NCBI GenBank assembly: GCA_020628545.1
Contig: JAHDEX010000003.1
Coordinates: forward strand, 54,166-118,165
Source of the DNA: Paracoccaceae bacterium
Lineage (GTDB): Bacteria; Pseudomonadota; Alphaproteobacteria; Rhodobacterales; Rhodobacteraceae
Direction: 5' to 3'
Length of the DNA: 64,000 nucleotides
The notes below the pieces were generated by a model that saw only the letters and a list, made by a program, of their open reading frames with translations, did no database searches and had not been told where the DNA came from. This document shows positions 1-9,825 of the stretch, one piece after another; the first letter of the stretch is position 1, and every line of letters begins with the position of its first letter. Made by a program: the position numbers and the translations under genes.

Positions 1-1605
1 ATGATGGATGCGCTCAAGCGCATGAAACCCGACTGTATTGAGGACATCATCGCGCTCGTCGCGCTGTACCGCCCGGGCCCTATGGAGAACATTCCGAAGT
101 TCTGTGAAGTCAAGAACGGGATCAGTGAGCGGGACCTGCTGCACCCGTCGATTGACCATATTCTGGACGAGACCCAGGGCATCATCGTTTACCAGGAACA
201 GGTGATGCAGATCGCGCAGGAAATGGCGGGATACACCCTTGGCGGGGCCGACATGCTGCGCCGCGCGATGGGTAAAAAGATCAAAGAGGCGATGGACGCC
301 GAACGGCCTAAGTTTGAAGCGGGCGCAAAGGAAAACGGAGTTGATGCCAAGAAAGCGCGCGAAGTTTTTGACCTTCTGGAGAAGTTCGCGAACTACGGCT
401 TCAACAAATCCCACGCGGCGGCTTATGCGGTCGTCAGCTATCAAACCGCCTGGCTGAAGGCGAACCACCCGGTGGAGTTCATGGCCGGGGTGATGAATTG
501 CGATATTCATCTGACAGATAAGCTCGCCGTGTATTTCCAGGAGGTCAAAAAGGGTCTCTCCATCGACTACATCCCGCCTTGCGTGAACCGCTCTCAGGCG
601 ACGTTTGATGTGGAAGATCAAAAGTTGGTTTATGGATTGGGCGCGCTCAAGAACGTGGGCGTCGAAGCGATGAAGCTAATCGTGGACGGGCGTGGCGACA
701 AACCGTTTGTGAACGTATTCGACATCGCTCGGCGCGTCGATCTGAAAAAAGTCGGCAAACGTCCGCTTGAAATGCTGGCCCGGGCCGGGGCCTTCGATAT
801 TCTCGATCCCAACCGCCAAAAGATGATGAAATCACTGGACGCATTGGTGGCCTATTCGGCGGCGATCCATGAACAGAAGGCGTCGAACCAGGTTTCGCTG
901 TTTGGCGAAGCGGGGGAAGATTTGCCCGAACCACGCCTGGCCCGCTGCGACGATTGGTTGCCCGCAGAGCGGCTCGCGGAAGAGTTTAAGGCAATCGGGT
1001 TTTATTTGTCCGGGCATCCGCTCGACGACTACATGCCGTCGCTGAAACGCAAGGGCGTGCTGACGCTGGACGAGGTGACAGCCAAGGCCGAGCGCGGGGC
1101 TTGTGTGGTCAAAATGGCGGGAACAGTTTCAGGCCGTCAAGAACGCAAGTCTGCCCGCGGGAATCGCTTTGCGTTTGCCCAACTCTCTGATCCGACGGGA
1201 CAATTTGAGGTGACGCTGTTTTCTGACACATTGGAGGCATCGCGCGACCATCTCGAAGCAGGTTCGCGCATCATCCTACAAGCCGAGGCAACGATGGAGG
1301 CTGATCAGCTGAAGTTGCTGGGCCGCTCTGTCAGTCCGATTGATACCGCGATTTCCGATATCGCGAGCGCGGGGCTGCGCGTCTTCCTTGACCAGCCAGA
1401 TGCAATCCCGTCTGTCGCCTCTATTCTTGAGAACGCGGCCAAGGATGGTGTGAAAGGCGGACGCGGGCCGGTGTATTTCTGCCTCATGAACTCGGAACTT
1501 CCTGGAGAGGTGGAAATAGATCTAGGTCAGGACTTCCCGGTGAACCCTCAGATCAAGGGCGCGCTCCGCTCGTTGGGTGGGGTCATTGAGGTGGAAGAGG
1601 TCTAA
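1..1605 (+). CDS. dnaE: DNA polymerase III subunit alpha, C-terminal part (5' end lies outside the window)
   Basis: ORF open at the window start; PolC/DnaE motifs ALYRPGPMENIPKF, QEQVMQIAQEMAGYTLGGADMLRRAMGKK, FNKSHAAAYAVVSYQTAWLKANHPVEFMA. Confidence 0.96.
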   Translation: MMDALKRMKPDCIEDIIALVALYRPGPMENIPKFCEVKNGISERDLLHPSIDHILDETQGIIVYQEQVMQIAQEMAGYTLGGADMLRRAMGKKIKEAMDAERPKFEAGAKENGVDAKKAREVFDLLEKFANYGFNKSHAAAYAVVSYQTAWLKANHPVEFMAGVMNCDIHLTDKLAVYFQEVKKGLSIDYIPPCVNRSQATFDVEDQKLVYGLGALKNVGVEAMKLIVDGRGDKPFVNVFDIARRVDLKKVGKRPLEMLARAGAFDILDPNRQKMMKSLDALVAYSAAIHEQKASNQVSLFGEAGEDLPEPRLARCDDWLPAERLAEEFKAIGFYLSGHPLDDYMPSLKRKGVLTLDEVTAKAERGACVVKMAGTVSGRQERKSARGNRFAFAQLSDPTGQFEVTLFSDTLEASRDHLEAGSRIILQAEATMEADQLKLLGRSVSPIDTAISDIASAGLRVFLDQPDAIPSVASILENAAKDGVKGGRGPVYFCLMNSELPGEVEIDLGQDFPVNPQIKGALRSLGGVIEVEEV

Positions 1606-1679
1606 ACCCCTGCGGGTATTGGCGCTTTCTGGACTCTCCTGAACCGAATCGCGTAGCGTTCGGCTGGATTGGGGAATCT

Positions 1680-2402
1680 ATGATGTCTGCTCGTTTGTTG
1701 GCCCTGGTGGCCGCCGTCAGCCTCGCTGGCTGTACGTTTGATCTTGATGAGTCTGCGACGGCAGATGCCGAGTTGCTGCGCTTCAGCACGATGACGCTCG
1801 ATGCGGAAACGCAAGAGCAATTGGCTTTGGCTGAGGCATCCGCAGAAGCTGCGGATGACGAATTAAAGGAGGCCGGAGCGGACCTTCTGACGGCGCTCTT
1901 CACGGCTTCGGACACTGCTGCGACGCCCGATGCGCTGCGTCATCGCTTTGGTGATCCGGTGCCTTACGGCGAGATTGCCATCGTCTGTGACGCGCCACGC
2001 CGGCCCGGCACCAAGATCGCAAGCGCCGGTGGTTTCACGATCTTTGACAGCGCCCCGAACACCACCACCTTGCGCGCACATTACATCACTGGCTTTGATG
2101 ATCGCTGCGCCCGGCAATTCTCGGCTGCGCTGGTGCTTACCGGAGATCCGGGAACACACGAATTCCACCGCTATATTCCTGGTAACAAATCACGGTTCAA
2201 TGCGACTGACACGGCTTATGAAGCCGTCAAATCGTCATTCTGCCGCGTGCGGGAAGGCAAACCCTGTGGAAGCCGGATTGACGCACTTGCGCGTCAGACA
2301 ACATTTGTCACGGCCTATGAAAGCTTCGGATCCCGACCAACGTGGGTCGAGATCCTCCTGCATGACGGCGAAATGTCCGCGATCGATTTCAAATCGCGAT
2401 AG
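1680..2402 (+). CDS. hypothetical lipoprotein
   Basis: 240-aa ORF with N-terminal lipobox-like LAAVSLAGC; no family recognised. Confidence 0.65.
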   Translation: MMSARLLALVAAVSLAGCTFDLDESATADAELLRFSTMTLDAETQEQLALAEASAEAADDELKEAGADLLTALFTASDTAATPDALRHRFGDPVPYGEIAIVCDAPRRPGTKIASAGGFTIFDSAPNTTTLRAHYITGFDDRCARQFSAALVLTGDPGTHEFHRYIPGNKSRFNATDTAYEAVKSSFCRVREGKPCGSRIDALARQTTFVTAYESFGSRPTWVEILLHDGEMSAIDFKSR

Positions 2403-2403
2403 A

Positions 2404-2448
2404 CAATTTCTTGCGCGAGAAATTGCCCCAAATTCTCTAGGAGAATTT
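2404..2448. terminator. two tandem hairpins between convergent genes (probable bidirectional terminator)
   Basis: CAATTTCT(2404-2411)/AGAAATTG(2418-2425) and AAATTCTC(2430-2437)/GAGAATTT(2441-2448), both perfect 8-bp stems in the gap between convergent stop codons. Confidence 0.6.
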
Positions 2449-2449
2449 G

Positions 2450-4951
2450 TCACCCATCGGCGCGGATCGTTGCATTTTTTGGATCGTACGGGCTGTCTTC
2501 GGTGACTTCCGCATCCCAAAGCTTGTTCTGAAGTTTCACCTGCAATTTCGTGCCCGGTACCGCCAGATCAGCGGAGACGTACCCCATTCCGATGCTCTTG
2601 CCGAAGGCGACCGAGTAACCACCTGACGTCAGGCGCCCCACACGTGTCCCATCCTGGGTGTAGAGTGCCTCACGCCCCCAAGGGTCCGCATCATTGGGCC
2701 CGTCGATCAGCAAGGTACAGCACATTGAGCGAATGCCAGTCTTTTCCATGGCCGTTTTGCCGTGGAAATCCTTCGTGAGATCGACAAATCGGTTCAACCC
2801 GGCTTCCAGTGGCGTAGCATCACGCCCCAACTCCGTGCCGAAAGCGCGATAGGACTTCTCTTGCCGGAGCCAGTTCTGCGCCCGCGCGCCTACCAGCTTC
2901 AAGCCATGCGGTTGGCCCGCCACCATGAGTTGATCCCACAGGTAATTCTGCATCTCCATTGGATGATGCAACTCCCAGCCCAGCTCACCGGTGTATGCAA
3001 CACGTACTGCATTCACTGGGCACATGCCCAATTCGATCTGCTTTGCAGATAGCCATGGGAACCGCTTGTTCGACAGGGCCGTCGTTGGATCGGCATCGCG
3101 GATCAACGAGGATAGCACGTCACGCGACTTTGGTCCGGCCAGCGCAAACACGCCCCATTTCGCCGTCACGTCCTCTTTGTTAATGCGGCCGAACTCTGCT
3201 TCTTTGTCCGCAATAGCTTTGTAGAGGTAATCCTGATCATAGGCCTGCCAAGCCCCGGCAGAGATCAGGTAGTAGTCGTCTTCGGCCAGCCGAACGATGG
3301 TGTATTCTGTCCGGGTCGTCCCGGCTTCTGTTAGCGCATAAGTCAGATTTATCCGGCCCACCTTAGGCAACTTGTTCGTTGTGAACCAATCAAGGAACGC
3401 GGTCGCGCCGGGACCTGAGATGCGATGCTTGGTGAACGCGGTGGCGTCGATCAGGCCGACGCCGTTGCGGATCGCCTCTGCCTCTGCCTTCGCATATTCC
3501 CACCAGCCGCCGCGGCGGAATGAGCGGGCGTCGTGGTCGAAGTTGTCGGACGCGTCGAGGGGACCATAGTAGTTTGGGCGTTCCCAGCCGTTGACCTGCC
3601 CGAACTGCGCGCCTTTTGCTTTCTGCCGATCATAGGCAGGGGCGGTTTTCAGCGGGCGGCAGGCTTCACGCTCTTCATCCGGGTGATGCAGGATGTAGAC
3701 GTGGGAATAGCATTCCTCGTTCTTCCGCATCGCGTATTCGGTCGTCATCCAGGAGCCGTAGCGCTTGGGATCAAGGCTCGCCATGTCAATCTCGGCCTCG
3801 CCTGCGACCATCAATTGGGCGAGGTAGTAGCCGGTGCCACCTGCGGCTGTGATCCCGAAGGAGAACCCTTCGGCGAGCCACATATTGCGCAGGCCCGGTG
3901 CTGGCCCGACCAGCGGGTTGCCGTCAGGCGTATAGCAGATCGGGCCGTTGAAATCGTCTTTCAGACCCACGGTTTCGGAGGACGGAATCCGGTGGATCAT
4001 CGACATGTATTCTTCCTCGATCCGTTCGAGGTCCAGCGGGAAGAGGTCCGCGCGGAAGGTATCAGGTACGTTGTATTCGAACCGCGCGGGCGCGCCTTGC
4101 TCATACGGCCCGAGGATCCAGCCGCCACGTTCTTCGCGGACGTACCATTTGGCGTCCGCGTCGCGCAGCACAGGGTGTTCGGGGTTGTTCTTCCGCCATT
4201 CGACCAGGGCGGGGTCGGGTTCGGTGACGGTAAACTGGTGTTCCACCGGGATCGCGGGGATCTTGATGCCGAGCAATTGCGCGGTTCGCTGCGCATGGTT
4301 GCCTGTCGCGGTGACGACATGTTCGGCGTGGATGACCGTTTGTTCGTCGGACGGCACCAGGTTGCCGCCTTTTTCAACCATTTTCGTGACGGTCACATCC
4401 CAGTGGTCACCGGTCCAGCGATACCCATCCACCTGCCATTTGCGTTCGATCAGCACCCCGCGCTGACGTGCGCCCTTGGCCATCGCCATCGTGACGTCGG
4501 CTGGGTTAATGTAGCCGTCGGTTGGGTGGTAAATCGCGCCTTTGAGGTCTTCAGTGCGGACAAGCGGATAGCGGTCTTTGATCTGCGCCGGTGAGAGCCA
4601 TTCGTAGGGCACATCACATGTCTCTGCCGTGGCGGCGTAGAGCATGTATTCATCCATGCGGTCCTGCGTCTGCGCCATGCGCAGGTTGCCCACGACAGCA
4701 AAGCCTGCGTTCAGGCCCGTCTCTTCCTCCAACGTCTTGTAGTAGTCGACAGAGTATTTGTGGATGTGGGTCGTCGCGTAGGACATGTTGAAGAGCGGCA
4801 GAAGGCCCGCCGCATGCCAGGTCGACCCGGATGTCAGCTCATCGCGCTCCAGCAGCATCACGTCATCCCAACCGGCCTTCGCCAGATGATACGCAATTGA
4901 CGTACCAACAGCACCGCCACCTACAACAAGGGCTTTGACGTGGGTTTTCAT
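2450..4951 (-). CDS. FAD-dependent oxidoreductase with C-terminal GcvT/aminomethyltransferase domain (dimethylglycine/sarcosine dehydrogenase-like)
   Basis: N-terminal VKALVVGGGAVGTSIAYHLAKAG dinucleotide-binding motif and GcvT-like C-terminus (YTGELGWELHHPMEMQNYLWDQL, SGGYSVAFGKSIGMGYV). ATG at 4951 preferred to the ORF start at 5023. Confidence 0.9.
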   Translation of the reverse strand: MKTHVKALVVGGGAVGTSIAYHLAKAGWDDVMLLERDELTSGSTWHAAGLLPLFNMSYATTHIHKYSVDYYKTLEEETGLNAGFAVVGNLRMAQTQDRMDEYMLYAATAETCDVPYEWLSPAQIKDRYPLVRTEDLKGAIYHPTDGYINPADVTMAMAKGARQRGVLIERKWQVDGYRWTGDHWDVTVTKMVEKGGNLVPSDEQTVIHAEHVVTATGNHAQRTAQLLGIKIPAIPVEHQFTVTEPDPALVEWRKNNPEHPVLRDADAKWYVREERGGWILGPYEQGAPARFEYNVPDTFRADLFPLDLERIEEEYMSMIHRIPSSETVGLKDDFNGPICYTPDGNPLVGPAPGLRNMWLAEGFSFGITAAGGTGYYLAQLMVAGEAEIDMASLDPKRYGSWMTTEYAMRKNEECYSHVYILHHPDEEREACRPLKTAPAYDRQKAKGAQFGQVNGWERPNYYGPLDASDNFDHDARSFRRGGWWEYAKAEAEAIRNGVGLIDATAFTKHRISGPGATAFLDWFTTNKLPKVGRINLTYALTEAGTTRTEYTIVRLAEDDYYLISAGAWQAYDQDYLYKAIADKEAEFGRINKEDVTAKWGVFALAGPKSRDVLSSLIRDADPTTALSNKRFPWLSAKQIELGMCPVNAVRVAYTGELGWELHHPMEMQNYLWDQLMVAGQPHGLKLVGARAQNWLRQEKSYRAFGTELGRDATPLEAGLNRFVDLTKDFHGKTAMEKTGIRSMCCTLLIDGPNDADPWGREALYTQDGTRVGRLTSGGYSVAFGKSIGMGYVSADLAVPGTKLQVKLQNKLWDAEVTEDSPYDPKNATIRADG

Positions 4952-5415
4952 GAGGCTACTCCGCTTCTTTGTCAGCGACACATTGACGGAATTGCCATGC
5001 ACGCGGAAGAACCAGCCGACCACATCTTGCGCGAAACCGACAGCGCCGGAATTTGACGTCGCATTTGCGCCTTCGGGACATGGTCAAATCCGAATTCTGG
5101 CACTATATCGAATGGCAGTAGCTGGGGGGCTATGTGTATGTTTTGGGACGACGCGTTTTTTGCGCATTCTGCTATTGAGCCATTAATCTGGGATCAGGAC
5201 CCGAGCGACCATCCTTTGATGGATCGTATTCCGCTATTTTTGACCCTGCGCGCTGCTCGGTCAGCAGAGGGCGTGATCTTTGCCTCGCGCCGTCCGGCAA
5301 TTTCGGCGAAACCGGTTAAAATCGGCGTCGTTCGGAACGGGAAGCGCCGTAAAGCGGTGCCCCTGAACTTGAGCGCTTGATGAGCTAAAACCGATTAAAA
5401 CTCTTAACACGTTGC

Positions 5416-5432
5416 AACCCTGCGTTAGGGTT
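5416..5432 (+). terminator. weak hairpin AACCCT-gcgtt-AGGGTT followed by TTGTTAG
   Basis: 6-bp perfect stem with short T-rich 3' flank, upstream of a small lipoprotein ORF. Confidence 0.25.
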
Positions 5433-5463
5433 TTGTTAGTCCTGTCAAGGCCATGATTGCTGC

Positions 5464-5634
5464 ATGACAAGTTCACGCATCTTCCTAAAAGTGGCCTTCG
5501 CGCTTTCACTCACGCTCGCAGTGTCAGCATGTGGGCTTGGAACACACACCGTTGTCGCAGATCGCACAAGCAATGACATGATGCGTTTCACTGTAACGCC
5601 GATCACGCCGCCCGGCTCCGCCGGGTCCCAATAA
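5464..5634 (+). CDS. small putative lipoprotein (56 aa), below the cutoff of the ORF track
   Basis: ATG at 5464, TAA at 5632-5634; translation MTSSRIFLKVAFALSLTLAVSACGLGTHTVVADRTSNDMMRFTVTPITPPGSAGSQ; lipobox LAVSAC. Confidence 0.55.
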   Translation: MTSSRIFLKVAFALSLTLAVSACGLGTHTVVADRTSNDMMRFTVTPITPPGSAGSQ

Positions 5635-5668
5635 GATGACACCGTGACAGGCTGGCAGCGGCTGACTA

Positions 5669-7456
5669 TTGTCACGCCACACCACAGGCATCAAGCGCAG
5701 GCACAGACAGTTGGAATTCGCACGAACATGGCGTGCCGCAGTCACCCGCGCACTGAACCGCTTCCATGCGCGCAAGGCTGCCAAAACATCTGTTACAACC
5801 CGTTTTATTACCGAGCCTGAGCCACGTACCATTGGACGGTTTGCCCGGGGTCGACAGTTGGTCAACGGCAACTTCCTGTTTGCTGGTGCGTTTCATCAGG
5901 CGCCAAGCACTTCCATCTGGGACATCGCGCCGGGCAACCCACTTGTCGCGGAAGATGTGCAGCGTTTCGACTGGCTGGACGATCTTGCCGCAGTCGGTGA
6001 CGGGCGCGCGCGCGCCAAGGCTCAGACATGGGTGATCGACTGGATCGAACGCTACGGCGACGGCCGCACGGATGGCTGGGATCCCGGATTGACCGGGCGT
6101 CGCCTGATCCGCTGGATCAACCACGCAGCCTTTCTGCAGCGCGGACATAATGACCAGATCGCAGCCCTCTTCCTGCCCAGCCTCGGGCAACAGGCAACGT
6201 TTCTTTCAAACCGCTGGTCTGCCGCGCCAGAAGGCTTGCCGCAGTTTGAGGCTTTGACGGGAACCATCATCGCGGGTCTTGCGCTCGAAGGCTTCGGCGA
6301 TCGCGTTTTCCCTGCGGTCGATGCGCTGGCGCGGGCCTGCGCGCGTCAGGTTGATGACGAAGGCGGCGTGCCGTCCCGGAATCCCGAACATCTCCTTGAA
6401 ATCTTCACGCTTGTGACCTGGGCGTTTCAGGCACTTTCCGACGCAGGGCAAAAACCACCGCCGCAGCTTTTTGCGGCCTTGTCGCGCATGGCGCCAACGC
6501 TCCGCGCTTTGCGGCATGCAGACGGCGGGCTGGCGCGGTTTCATGGTGGGGGGCGCGGCCTCGATGGACGGTTGGATCATGCCTTGGCTGATAGCAAAGT
6601 GCCAATCGCGCCTGCCGATCAGGATGCGCTGCATATGGGCTTTGCCCGGATCAATGCTGGGCGCACATCGCTGATCATCGATGCGGCACCGCCGCCGACA
6701 GGCCCCGCATCGGTGAATGCCCACGCCAGCACGCTCGCGTTCGAAGTCACGTCAGGGCGCCGCCCGTTGCTGGTGAACTGCGGATCCGGCAGAAGCTTTG
6801 GCCACGATTGGCGACGCGCGGGCCGCGCCACACCCTCACATAGTACCTTGTGCCTGAACGGAATGTCGTCATCCAGGCTTACGCCAGCGAAGGGACACGC
6901 ACACGGCGAAGAGGAACTGACCCGCACACCCGAGACGGTAAGGTGCGAATTTTCGATGCTCGAAGACGGGCGGCGACTTGAACTGTCGCACGATGGCTAC
7001 CGCCCTCAACACGGCCTGACGCACGCGCGGATCATCGACGTCTCGCTAGATGGGCGGAATATCGTCGGCGAAGACTATGTGGCCGCCGTGAGCGAACCGG
7101 ACAAGAAACGCTTCTGGGCACGAAGCGAGGCGAGTGCGGAGGCGATCACTTTCAACATCCGATTTCACCTGCACCCGGACGTGGATGCCACTGTCGATCT
7201 GCGCGGCAACGCGGTCTCAATGGTGCTGAAATCCGGTGAGGTTTGGGTGTTTCGCCACGATGGACAAGCCCGTTTGGCGTTGGAGCCGTCAGTTTATCTC
7301 GAAACAGGCCGATTAAAGCCGCGTGCGGCCCAACAGGTGGTTTTATCCAGCACCGCTTTGGATTATGCGAACCGCGTTCGCTGGTCATTTGCCAAAGCGC
7401 AGGACACGCCCGATGCGGTCCGCGATCTGGCACCTCCTGACCCTGCGGACGGGTAA
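5669..7456 (+). CDS. heparinase II/III family protein
   Basis: [50 protein letters not shown] and [17 protein letters not shown] resemble the heparinase II/III-like family found upstream of purH in Rhodobacteraceae. Listed start is TTG and uncertain. Confidence 0.85.
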   Translation: MSRHTTGIKRRHRQLEFARTWRAAVTRALNRFHARKAAKTSVTTRFITEPEPRTIGRFARGRQLVNGNFLFAGAFHQAPSTSIWDIAPGNPLVAEDVQRFDWLDDLAAVGDGRARAKAQTWVIDWIERYGDGRTDGWDPGLTGRRLIRWINHAAFLQRGHNDQIAALFLPSLGQQATFLSNRWSAAPEGLPQFEALTGTIIAGLALEGFGDRVFPAVDALARACARQVDDEGGVPSRNPEHLLEIFTLVTWAFQALSDAGQKPPPQLFAALSRMAPTLRALRHADGGLARFHGGGRGLDGRLDHALADSKVPIAPADQDALHMGFARINAGRTSLIIDAAPPPTGPASVNAHASTLAFEVTSGRRPLLVNCGSGRSFGHDWRRAGRATPSHSTLCLNGMSSSRLTPAKGHAHGEEELTRTPETVRCEFSMLEDGRRLELSHDGYRPQHGLTHARIIDVSLDGRNIVGEDYVAAVSEPDKKRFWARSEASAEAITFNIRFHLHPDVDATVDLRGNAVSMVLKSGEVWVFRHDGQARLALEPSVYLETGRLKPRAAQQVVLSSTALDYANRVRWSFAKAQDTPDAVRDLAPPDPADG

Positions 7457-7475
7457 CCGAACCAAGAGAGATTTG

Positions 7476-9068
7476 ATGACCACCGACCTCGCCCCGCTGC
7501 GCCGCGCCCTGCTGTCTGTTTCCGACAAAACCGGATTGATCGAACTGGGCGAAGCGCTCGCGGCACGGGGGGTAGAGCTGCTCTCGACCGGCGGGTCCGC
7601 CAAAGCGCTGCGCGATGCCGGGCTGGATGTGAAAGACGTGGCCGATGTGACTGGTTTCCCTGAGATGATGGATGGTCGTGTGAAGACCTTGCATCCGGTT
7701 GTACATGGCGGTCTGCTCGCCCGCCGCGACTTGCCGTGCCATGTGGACGCGATGACAAAGCACAACATCGGTGGTATCGACCTCCTGGTTGTGAACCTCT
7801 ACCCGTTTGAAGAAACGGTCGCGAAGGGCGGCGACTATGCCGATTGTATTGAAAACATCGACATCGGCGGCCCTGCGATGATCCGCTCGGCCGCAAAGAA
7901 CCACGCCTTTGTCACGGTAGTTACAGATGTCGAAGACTACGACGCACTCCTAGCCGAATTGAACGCAAACGACGGTCAGACGACTTACGCGTTCCGCCAG
8001 AAACAAGCTCAGATCGCTTACGGTCGCACAAGCGCCTACGACACCGCGGTGAGCACGTGGATGGCTGGCGCGCTTGGCAACGCCGAGCCACGTCGCCGGA
8101 CTTTCACTGGCACGTTCAAGCAAAGCCTCCGCTACGGTGAAAATAGCCACCAATCTGCTGCGTTTTATACCGATGGCACGAGCCGTCCTGGCGTTGCGAC
8201 AGCCGTGCAGCATCAGGGCAAGGAGCTATCCTACAATAACATCAACGACACCGATGCGGCGTTTGAATTGGTGGCGGAGTTTGATCCCGCCGACGGCCCT
8301 GCGGTCGCAATCATTAAGCACGCCAACCCGTGTGGAGTTGGACGCGGGGCGACGTTGAAAGAGGCTTACACCAAGGCCTTCGACTGCGACCGGACTTCTG
8401 CCTTTGGTGGCATCGTCGCGCTGAATATGCCGTTGGATGAAGATACTGCGAAAGCGATTGTCGAAATCTTCACCGAAGTTGTCATCGCGCCCGGCGCGTC
8501 GGATGCCGCCAAAGCGGTGTTCGCGACAAAGAAGAACCTGCGTTTGCTGACAACCGATGGCCTGCCCGATGCAACGGAAAAGTCGCTGACCTACCGCCAG
8601 GTCGCGGGTGGGATGCTGGTGCAGGACAAGGACACAGACGATCTGCAAATCGCTGATCTAAAGGTTGTCACAAAAGTCGCGCCGACGGATGCGCAAATGC
8701 AAGATCTGCTGTTTGCCTGGAAAATCGCGAAGCACGTCAAATCAAACGCCATCGTCTACGTCAAAGACGGTGCGACCGTGGGGGTCGGTGCAGGTCAGAT
8801 GAGCCGCCTTGATAGCGCGCTGATCGCTGCCAAAAAGGCAGAGCGGATGGCGGAGGCGATGGACTTGTCGCAACCACTCACCATCGGATCTGCAGTTGCG
8901 TCAGATGCCTTCTTCCCATTCGCAGACGGATTGATGGAAGCCGCCGCAGCCGGAGCGACCTGTGTCATCCAACCGGGCGGGTCCATGCGCGATGAAGAGG
9001 TGATTGCAGCCGCCGATGCGGCCGGGATCGCCATGGTCTTCACTGGCACGCGCCATTTCCGACACTAG
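7476..9068 (+). CDS. purH: bifunctional phosphoribosylaminoimidazolecarboxamide formyltransferase/IMP cyclohydrolase
   Basis: [82 protein letters not shown] at 7476, in frame inside the listed ORF. Confidence 0.97.
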   Translation: MTTDLAPLRRALLSVSDKTGLIELGEALAARGVELLSTGGSAKALRDAGLDVKDVADVTGFPEMMDGRVKTLHPVVHGGLLARRDLPCHVDAMTKHNIGGIDLLVVNLYPFEETVAKGGDYADCIENIDIGGPAMIRSAAKNHAFVTVVTDVEDYDALLAELNANDGQTTYAFRQKQAQIAYGRTSAYDTAVSTWMAGALGNAEPRRRTFTGTFKQSLRYGENSHQSAAFYTDGTSRPGVATAVQHQGKELSYNNINDTDAAFELVAEFDPADGPAVAIIKHANPCGVGRGATLKEAYTKAFDCDRTSAFGGIVALNMPLDEDTAKAIVEIFTEVVIAPGASDAAKAVFATKKNLRLLTTDGLPDATEKSLTYRQVAGGMLVQDKDTDDLQIADLKVVTKVAPTDAQMQDLLFAWKIAKHVKSNAIVYVKDGATVGVGAGQMSRLDSALIAAKKAERMAEAMDLSQPLTIGSAVASDAFFPFADGLMEAAAAGATCVIQPGGSMRDEEVIAAADAAGIAMVFTGTRHFRH

Positions 9069-9077
9069 GTTCCGCCC

Positions 9078-9569
9078 ATGCGAACGCTTTTCTGGACTGC
9101 CGCCATTACCTTCCTGATTGATCAGATCAGCAAGTACTACATCTTGCACATCCTGAAGCTGGATGTTGTGAAATACATCGATGTGGCGGCTCCCTATTTG
9201 ACCCTGCGCATGGCATGGAATCGCGGGGTGAATTTCGGCATCGGCGCCGGACTTGACATGCGTTGGGTGCTGATCGGTGTCGCGATTGTGATCTCGGTCG
9301 GGGTGCTAATCTGGCTATGGCGCAACGGTGGGACGCGGATGATGATGATCTCAGCCGGGCTACTGGTTGGCGGGGCCATCGGCAACGTGATCGATCGTGT
9401 TTTCTATGGCGCCGTCGCGGATTTCCTGAACATGTCTTGCTGCGGAATCGACAACCCATACGCCTTCAACGTCGCAGACATTGCGATATTTGCCGGGGCC
9501 ATCGGGCTTGCGTTTCTTTCCGATGACACGGGAAAGCCGCGAAAAGCGAAGGCCGCAAAGAAGGCGTGA
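9078..9569 (+). CDS. lspA: signal peptidase II (prolipoprotein signal peptidase)
   Basis: LIDQISKYYIL, AWNRGVNFGIG, GGAIGNVIDRVFYGAVADFL, YAFNVADIAIFAG active-site motifs. Confidence 0.95.
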   Translation: MRTLFWTAAITFLIDQISKYYILHILKLDVVKYIDVAAPYLTLRMAWNRGVNFGIGAGLDMRWVLIGVAIVISVGVLIWLWRNGGTRMMMISAGLLVGGAIGNVIDRVFYGAVADFLNMSCCGIDNPYAFNVADIAIFAGAIGLAFLSDDTGKPRKAKAAKKA

Positions 9570-9623
9570 CCTGCCCCGCCTGATGCGTTAACACACCGTG
9601 AAGACTTTTGGACGAGGACGACA

Positions 9624-9821
9624 ATGCGTGCAGTAACACTGGCAGGGCTTCTGGCACTGACACTGGCCGCATGTTCCGGCTCCGCTACGCCTATTCGCGA
9701 TTTTGGCGCCGCGACGATTAGCCAAATCGAACGAGACGTGGTCACCCAGAAAGAATTGGTGTTGCCGCCGACCTTCAATACCTTGCCTGTACCGGGCGGC
9801 TTCAACCGCGCGGATCCATAG
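9624..9821 (+). CDS. short lipoprotein resembling the N-terminus of DUF3035/BamF-like proteins
   Basis: 65 aa, lipobox TLAACS; ends LVLPPTFNTLPVPGGFNRADP, then TAG. Confidence 0.55.
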   Translation: MRAVTLAGLLALTLAACSGSATPIRDFGAATISQIERDVVTQKELVLPPTFNTLPVPGGFNRADP

Positions 9822-9825
9822 GGCC

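Noticed and set aside
3533-4594. 353-aa + strand ORF opposite the DMGDH-like gene
   Set aside because: Lies fully antisense to a gene with clear conserved FAD/GcvT motifs; composition is typical of a high-GC shadow ORF with no recognisable domain.
5132-5380. 82-aa ORF in the region upstream of the small lipoprotein
   Set aside because: No clear RBS, signal or family; overlaps opposing short ORFs and cannot be distinguished from non-coding.
4952-5463. Possible riboswitch upstream of the DMGDH/GcvT-like gene
   Set aside because: No glycine-, SAM- or THF-riboswitch core was recognisable on the minus strand by eye; an Infernal/Rfam scan would be needed.
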